Source: JAYUHK01 sp043767025 (GTDB lineage: Bacteria; Bacteroidota; Bacteroidia; Chitinophagales; Saprospiraceae). From it: a DNA stretch of 27,800 nucleotides. The stretch covers positions 1 through 27,800 of the forward strand of contig JAYUHK010000031.1 in NCBI GenBank assembly GCA_043767025.1. The letters run 5' to 3'. The notes beneath the pieces were generated by a model. It had not been told where the DNA came from. It was given only the letters and a program-made list of their open reading frames with translations, and made no database searches. Position numbers and translations under genes: made by a program. Below, piece by piece: positions 23,290 to 27,800 of the stretch (position 1 is the first letter of the stretch; every line of letters begins with the position of its first letter).

Positions 23290-24870
23290 TTAACGTACTT
23301 TTACGATGGTTTTTACCTGCTGCAAAGGTCCGTTTTGGATTCGACAGTAGTAAGTTCCTGCTGGCGCAAAATCCAAATTGCACTCCACAGAGTAGCTGCC
23401 CGATTGCATTTCCGTATCCACCAAGACTTTCATCTCGCGACCTTCTTCATTGAACACGTGGACGAGCGTGTGACCGCCCTGCGAATCAAATTTTATCAAA
23501 GTGCGGTCTGTGAAAGGATTGGGCGATGCCGAAATAATGATTTCTCCTGCTTTTTTGTTCAGGTCATTCACGTCCGTCATCGTGCAATTAGCGTTTACGA
23601 GCGGCAGCGTCTGGAAATTTTGTAACATAATCGTATCCAAATCTGACTGCGGCACACAGAACCAATCTTTGAGCAAAGTCGCATAGACACTTCTAAAATC
23701 GTACTGCATCGGCACGTTGCTGTTCACGTCCGCGTTGGTCGGTATGGTAGGATTTACGCCCAACATTCCGCCCGCTACTTTGGAGCCAAAGACGAACATC
23801 GGTGCAGCTTGTCCGTGGTCTGTTCCCGCACTCGAGTTGGACTTGATGCGTCGCCCAAACTCCGAAAAAGTCATGCCCACCACTCTGTCTTGCAGTTGGA
23901 GAGCTTGCAAGTCGTCTTGGAAAACTTTAATCGCCGCCGACACTTGCGACCATAAGTCGGCGTGAGTGCCTTGCGTAACGTCCAACTGGTCTATTTGATT
24001 GGCGTGCGTATCGAAACCGCCCATCGAAACCATATAAACACGAGTTTTCAACCCTCCAGAAATGAGCTTCGCAACGATTTTGAGTTGGTCTGCCAATTTA
24101 TTGCCTGTCGGATAAGTAGCACTATTTGAGCCAGCGTTGGCGGCACTTTGGATTACTGCTGTATATTGTTTGGTCTGTTTTGCTATGTCACGAACATACG
24201 TTAATTCTTTTCCCGCATTGGAGTTCGGCACAGCGTCCGTAGTGCCGTCTATTAGGTTGTAAAAACTCGAAATGCTGCTGACTGCCAAACTCATATTTGA
24301 ACCCGCCGTACCCTGAAACGCAGGCGACAGCACACTTCCGATTTGGATAGAAAGCGGGTCGGGCATCGTAGTGTTTGGATAACCCACCGGATAGTTGGGA
24401 TATTCTTCGGCTAAATAACGCCCCGCCCAGCCCGACGGGAGCATTTGGTTGGAGTTGGCACCTGTGAGCCAAATATCAGTAGCTCGGAAGTGCGAAAAAT
24501 TTGGATTTGGATAGCTCACGCCCTGTATTACTTTGAGTTTTCCTTCGTCAAACAAAGTTTTCATGCCCGTCATAGCGGGGTGCAAGCCAGTACCGGTCAC
24601 GCCGTTGAGCTTCAAAACCTTATTTTCGGGAATCAAAATATTGGCACGGGCGGAAGATAGTGCCGAATATTGATCGAGCGGAATGACGGTATTCAGACCG
24701 TCGTTGCCGCCTTGAAGTTGTATCAACACCAGCACATGGTCAGTGTCGGTAAAGTTTGCTGTCAGCGCGTCCATGACTGGATTCGAGCCAAAAGCCTTGA
24801 TGCCGTAGCTGCCAAACATAGCAGGCAAAGTCGCTATCGGTATGGATTGTAAAAATTTTCTCCTTTGCAT
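23290..24870 (-). CDS. DUF1501 exported protein with T9SS type A sorting domain
   Basis: This protein of about 526 residues is in the DUF1501 family, related to the alkaline-phosphatase/sulfatase fold. The open frame reaches 25047, but that would overlap the DUF1800 gene, and the ATG at 24870 opens a twin-arginine-like signal MQRRKFLQSIPIATLPAMF, so it is preferred. DUF1501 features are LIQLQGGNDGLNTVIP near 45-60, NPNFSHFRATDIWLTG, SMGGFDTHANQ, and FSEFGRRIKSNSSAGTDHGQ with conserved His and Asp. The C-terminal 80 or so residues (SASPNPFTDRTLIKF, HVFNEEGREM, PAGTYYCRI) form a T9SS type A sorting domain. It is probably exported and surface-attached. Catalytic activity for the family is not firmly established. 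Confidence 0.92.
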   Translation of the reverse strand: MQRRKFLQSIPIATLPAMFGSYGIKAFGSNPVMDALTANFTDTDHVLVLIQLQGGNDGLNTVIPLDQYSALSSARANILIPENKVLKLNGVTGTGLHPAMTGMKTLFDEGKLKVIQGVSYPNPNFSHFRATDIWLTGANSNQMLPSGWAGRYLAEEYPNYPVGYPNTTMPDPLSIQIGSVLSPAFQGTAGSNMSLAVSSISSFYNLIDGTTDAVPNSNAGKELTYVRDIAKQTKQYTAVIQSAANAGSNSATYPTGNKLADQLKIVAKLISGGLKTRVYMVSMGGFDTHANQIDQLDVTQGTHADLWSQVSAAIKVFQDDLQALQLQDRVVGMTFSEFGRRIKSNSSAGTDHGQAAPMFVFGSKVAGGMLGVNPTIPTNADVNSNVPMQYDFRSVYATLLKDWFCVPQSDLDTIMLQNFQTLPLVNANCTMTDVNDLNKKAGEIIISASPNPFTDRTLIKFDSQGGHTLVHVFNEEGREMKVLVDTEMQSGSYSVECNLDFAPAGTYYCRIQNGPLQQVKTIVKVR

Positions 24871-24920
24871 TTTGGTAAAAATTATTTTTTTTGTAAAAAA
24901 ATTACTCGAAAACAGTTGGG

Positions 24921-26552
24921 TTATGCCACCTGAAATTCTGAAAGCCGCATTAAATAAACATACAAACCTTTGAGGCGATTTTCGACCGCCGTTATCTTGG
25001 CTGCATTCGTAGGGTCTGCTATCAAGGTATTCCAAACAGTCGTCCACGAGGTGTCGGTCGCCAGATTAGCATTAAGGGTCGTCAGTTTGATGGCATTTTT
25101 GGTAGCCGTCGAAAGCTGCAAGCCGTGTATTAGTTTCACCGTTTCGTTGATGACGCTGTTGGGGTCTGCTGGATTCGCCAATGTTTTGGTGAATGCGATG
25201 GTATCCATTTTAAGTTTGATAGCATTACCAGTGTTCGGCACGTTCACGCCTACCGAAAGCCCGTCCGTGAATTTATTCCGATTGGGAAGCGTGGCGGAGT
25301 TAATCCAAAGTTCGTGGTATTGCGGTGCCTGATAGTAAGCTGACCAACCTGCTACATTCGGCGGGTCGCCCAAGTCTTGCTGCAAGACTGCAGAATATCC
25401 AGCGACAAAAACCCAAGATTTATAAGTATTGACCGCGTCAGTCGCCACATTCGGGAACTGAATGCCCAAAGTACGGATATTGCCTACCAAAAAATCGAGC
25501 GGACTTTTGATGATGCAGGCTTTATTGGCGACATCGTAAAAGTGTTCGCTTTTCAGCAAAGCCTCTATCATTGGTTTGAGTTCGTAGCCACTGTTGCGGA
25601 AAATATCTGCCATCGGAGTAATGACATTCGCCTCTATGGAGGCATCAATCGTATAATATACAAAAAAAGTATAGACTTTGCGAGCAATCGCTTTGGCTAC
25701 TTCGGGGTGCGCAAAAATCATATTGAGCAACGCGTCCAACTCGGTAGCACCGCCCGTCGCGCCCGTCACGCCCGTGATGACGGTATTATTGTAAAAAGAA
25801 GAAAACTGTTTATTAGTAGTATCGTGGCGATTGGGTGTAAAGACGGACGAAATAGTCGATCTTACATCTTGCCAGCCAGTCAAAACTTTTGCGGCAGCTT
25901 TTACGTCGGCTTCCGTATAGTGCGGCTCGAGGGCTTTTCCGACCGTAAAAAGTTCTTGCAGCTCTCTGCCGTAATTTTCGTCGGGAGCAGTTTTGTTGTT
26001 TGATTTGCCATTGAGATAGACCAGCATACCGGGGTCAGTGGTGACAAGGCGCGCCAGATTTTTGAAATTTCCGAGTGCATTGCTCCGCAGGAGTGCGTGG
26101 TGCTTATAGGTATATCGAGCGTCGCTCACGTCGTTGGTTTCTGTCGCAAAATGATTGTGAAGAAACAAAGTCATTTTTTCGAGGATAGACCGCTCTTGAT
26201 TTATCAAAAGTCCCATTCGCCACGCCTTCCAAGAGGCGCGTCGCTGTCCGTCAAAAACGCCGTTGGTAGTGGCATTCACCCAAGTCTGTCCAAGCGGAAC
26301 GTCGGGGTCAATATCGCTGTAAGTGTTGATGGGCGGCGGCGGTGGCGTAGTGTTGATGCTCAACAGTTCGTCCACCGTAGCGTTCATGGATTTGGGCAAA
26401 AAGTGATTGATGTCGGCGCGCGTAGCTCCGAACATCGCCCTGCGCAGCAGATGGATAATTTGGTCTTCACCCCAAACTCCAGCGTAGGGAGTCAAGCCAG
26501 AATTGGCGGCGGCGAATACACGTTTTGGTTTGGTAGCGGTAGCTGAATTCAT
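24921..26552 (-). CDS. DUF1800 family protein
   Basis: This 543-residue protein matches DUF1800. Landmarks are LLRRAMFGATRADINHFL near residue 35, MTLFLHNHFATE, the highly conserved LVYLNGKSNNKTAPDENYGRELQELFTVG split here as YLNGKSNNK and PDENYGRELQELF (about 180-205), AAKVLTGWQ, HPEVAKAIARKVYTFFV and DPPNVAGW near 405. DUF1800 genes are regularly found beside DUF1501 genes in many phyla, as here, with a 50-bp gap, so they probably form one transcript and one functional unit. No signal peptide is visible at this ATG, unlike its partner. The biochemical role of the pair is not established. Confidence 0.92.
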   Translation of the reverse strand: MNSATATKPKRVFAAANSGLTPYAGVWGEDQIIHLLRRAMFGATRADINHFLPKSMNATVDELLSINTTPPPPPINTYSDIDPDVPLGQTWVNATTNGVFDGQRRASWKAWRMGLLINQERSILEKMTLFLHNHFATETNDVSDARYTYKHHALLRSNALGNFKNLARLVTTDPGMLVYLNGKSNNKTAPDENYGRELQELFTVGKALEPHYTEADVKAAAKVLTGWQDVRSTISSVFTPNRHDTTNKQFSSFYNNTVITGVTGATGGATELDALLNMIFAHPEVAKAIARKVYTFFVYYTIDASIEANVITPMADIFRNSGYELKPMIEALLKSEHFYDVANKACIIKSPLDFLVGNIRTLGIQFPNVATDAVNTYKSWVFVAGYSAVLQQDLGDPPNVAGWSAYYQAPQYHELWINSATLPNRNKFTDGLSVGVNVPNTGNAIKLKMDTIAFTKTLANPADPNSVINETVKLIHGLQLSTATKNAIKLTTLNANLATDTSWTTVWNTLIADPTNAAKITAVENRLKGLYVYLMRLSEFQVA

Positions 26553-26622
26553 ATTTTCTGATACTATTTTTTCTAAAAATAAACAAAAATTAGGTCAATC
26601 TGGTTTAGACCCCAAATGTATG

Positions 26623-26630
26623 CAAAGGTT
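26623..26630 (-). promoter_or_regulatory. Possible promoter of the DUF1800-DUF1501 operon
   Basis: The minus strand reads AACCTTTG followed by CA, one base off TAnnTTTG, about 70 bp upstream of the DUF1800 ATG. Confidence 0.35.
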
Positions 26631-26713
26631 TAATGTTATTTCTATAAAATGTCAAAAAAAATTATTTTTTACAAAAAAATGAAACTTGAATTATTTTACA
26701 ACTTTAATTATTG

Positions 26714-26721
26714 TAATTTTG
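26714..26721 (+). promoter_or_regulatory. Probable promoter of the SprB-repeat protein gene
   Basis: TAATTTTG matches the Bacteroidota -7 box perfectly and lies 39-46 bp before the ATG at 26760. The -33 region is AT-rich without a clear TTTG. Confidence 0.5.
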
Positions 26722-26759
26722 TATCGTAGTGTAAGTTCGCTATCATCAAAAACTATTGT

Positions 26760-27800
26760 ATGAAAAAAATTTACTTCGCAGTCGCATTCTTCGCGACTTT
26801 CTTCTTATTTTTAAGTAATTCAAACGGTCCAGCGCACAGTGGAAACGGAGGTCGCACTGGCGCACCGGGCGAAGGAAATTGCTCCAGCTGCCACAGTGGA
26901 GGTGTCTATGGCTCTGTGACTCCACAGATTCAGGTTTTTCAGGCAGGAACGATGACTCCTGTGACATCTTATGTCGGAGGTGTTTCTTACGATGTGAGAG
27001 TCACCGTGAATAATTCCTCTGGAACGCCGCCTGCTTTCGGATTCCAAATGACTACTTTGCGCTCCACCAACACTGCTGCGGGGACATACAGCAACCCGTC
27101 AGCCAACGCTTGGACTATCACGGTCAATGGGCGCAACTACATAGAGCAAAACAATCAGAGCAGCTCCCCGATTTTTACTACCTCTTGGACAGCACCTGCG
27201 GCTGGCGCAGGCGCAGTAACTTTTTATAGTTGGGGCTTGGCAGTCAATAACACTGGCGGAACGGGTGGCGACAACGGCGGCGGCGGCTCTTTGTCCTTGA
27301 GCGAATCCGGCGGCGGCTCTGTGCCAATAGTTATCACCAATACCTCCACCAATGTTTCGTGCTTTGGAGGAAATAATGGCAGCATCAACATCAGCGTGAG
27401 CGGCGGCACCGCACCCTTCTCTTTCAACTGGAACGACGGCAACACGAGCCAAAATAGAACCAACCTCACGGTAGGAAGTTATACCGTCACCGTGACCGAC
27501 AACACTGCGCAGACCGCCACCAGAACGGTAGTCATCACGCAACCCGCTTCAGCTCTCAACTCCACCGCCAGCTTCACCAATGTTTTGTGTTTTGGAGGAA
27601 ATAGCGGCAGCATCACGCAAACACCTTCGGGGGGAACTTCGCCTTACGCTTTCAACTGGGGCGGCGGTGTCACTACCCAAAATCGGAGCAATCTCGCAGC
27701 AGGAACTTACGTCTGCACCGTATCGGACGCAAACAGTTGTACTTTTATTCTTCAAAGAACAATCACGCAACCCGCTTCGGCGCTCAACTCCACCGCCAGC
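26760..27800 (+). CDS. Secreted CxxCH-domain protein with SprB repeats (partial, runs off window)
   Basis: The frame is open from ATG 26760 through the window edge (347 codons, no stop), so the C-terminus is missing. A signal peptide covers about 1-25. GRTGAPGEGNCSSCHSGG (31-48) follows, containing a CxxCH (41-45) of the type seen at the start of choice-of-anchor V proteins and formally able to bind haem c. A beta-rich domain spans about 50-165 and a glycine-rich linker about 165-187. SprB-type repeats begin near 200 (CFGGNNGSIN, GGTAPFSFNW, LTVGSYTVTVTD) and 277 (CFGGNSGSIT, GGTSPYAFNW, LAAGTYVCTVSD), with a third starting at the edge. The repeat period is 76 residues (228 bp). SprB repeats are typical of Bacteroidota surface adhesins secreted by T9SS, so a T9SS domain beyond the window is likely. 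Confidence 0.88.
   Translation, partial: MKKIYFAVAFFATFFLFLSNSNGPAHSGNGGRTGAPGEGNCSSCHSGGVYGSVTPQIQVFQAGTMTPVTSYVGGVSYDVRVTVNNSSGTPPAFGFQMTTLRSTNTAAGTYSNPSANAWTITVNGRNYIEQNNQSSSPIFTTSWTAPAAGAGAVTFYSWGLAVNNTGGTGGDNGGGGSLSLSESGGGSVPIVITNTSTNVSCFGGNNGSINISVSGGTAPFSFNWNDGNTSQNRTNLTVGSYTVTVTDNTAQTATRTVVITQPASALNSTASFTNVLCFGGNSGSITQTPSGGTSPYAFNWGGGVTTQNRSNLAAGTYVCTVSDANSCTFILQRTITQPASALNSTAS

Noticed and set aside
23290..25047. Longer DUF1501 ORF starting at 25047
   Set aside because: The extra 59 residues overlap the DUF1800 coding region and precede a clear signal peptide, so the ATG at 24870 is the better start.

Overview
The window looks like a chromosomal piece of a Bacteroidota genome. Three lines of evidence agree. 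Two proteins end in type IX secretion (T9SS) sorting domains and a third carries SprB-type repeats. Several intergenic regions contain the Bacteroidota promoter form TAnnTTTG. Rho has the long disordered insertion seen in this phylum. Coding density is ordinary, with no tRNA, rRNA, CRISPR array or intact transposase visible. I cannot name the genus.

Layout. Positions 1-3467 (minus strand genes): a 21-bp tandem satellite, ribosome recycling factor (frr), a YugP-type zinc metallopeptidase, a 666-bp repeat-rich spacer and seryl-tRNA synthetase (serS). Positions 3468-4062: a repeat- and promoter-rich spacer. Positions 4072-9343 (plus strand): a GNAT acetyltransferase, Rho, an LpxD-type acyltransferase and a Wzx-like flippase. 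Positions 9414-10517 (minus): an acyltransferase-3 membrane protein. Positions 10866-13486 (plus): a Uma2-family nuclease-like protein and mnmG. Then come a PTPS/QueD-family enzyme (minus), a GT-C-like membrane protein, an 1155-residue secreted lectin/Ig-like/T9SS protein, a thioredoxin-fold protein, a sugar nucleotidyltransferase (minus), an AT-rich OLD-like ATPase/TOPRIM gene and a DKNYY lipoprotein. The right end holds a DUF1800-DUF1501 operon (minus) and the start of a secreted CxxCH/SprB-repeat protein that runs off the window.

How the genes fit together. Housekeeping genes for translation and transcription (frr, serS, rho, mnmG) are mixed with envelope genes (LpxD-like, flippase, acyltransferase-3, MurU-like nucleotidyltransferase, GT-C-like protein) and T9SS cargo. 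The only gene that looks recently acquired is the ATPase/TOPRIM gene at 20427-21968, a plausible but unproven defence gene.

The least explained material is between genes: a cluster of three-base-loop mini-hairpins in 99-bp direct repeats, a family of short elements with AGGAATG/CATTCCT ends and variable interiors, a duplicated mnmG-type promoter in front of nothing obvious, a possible slippage tract at the start of the acyltransferase-3 gene, and a promoter-to-terminator unit at 23031-23217 that looks like an undescribed small RNA. I did not find a clear multi-gene novel system.
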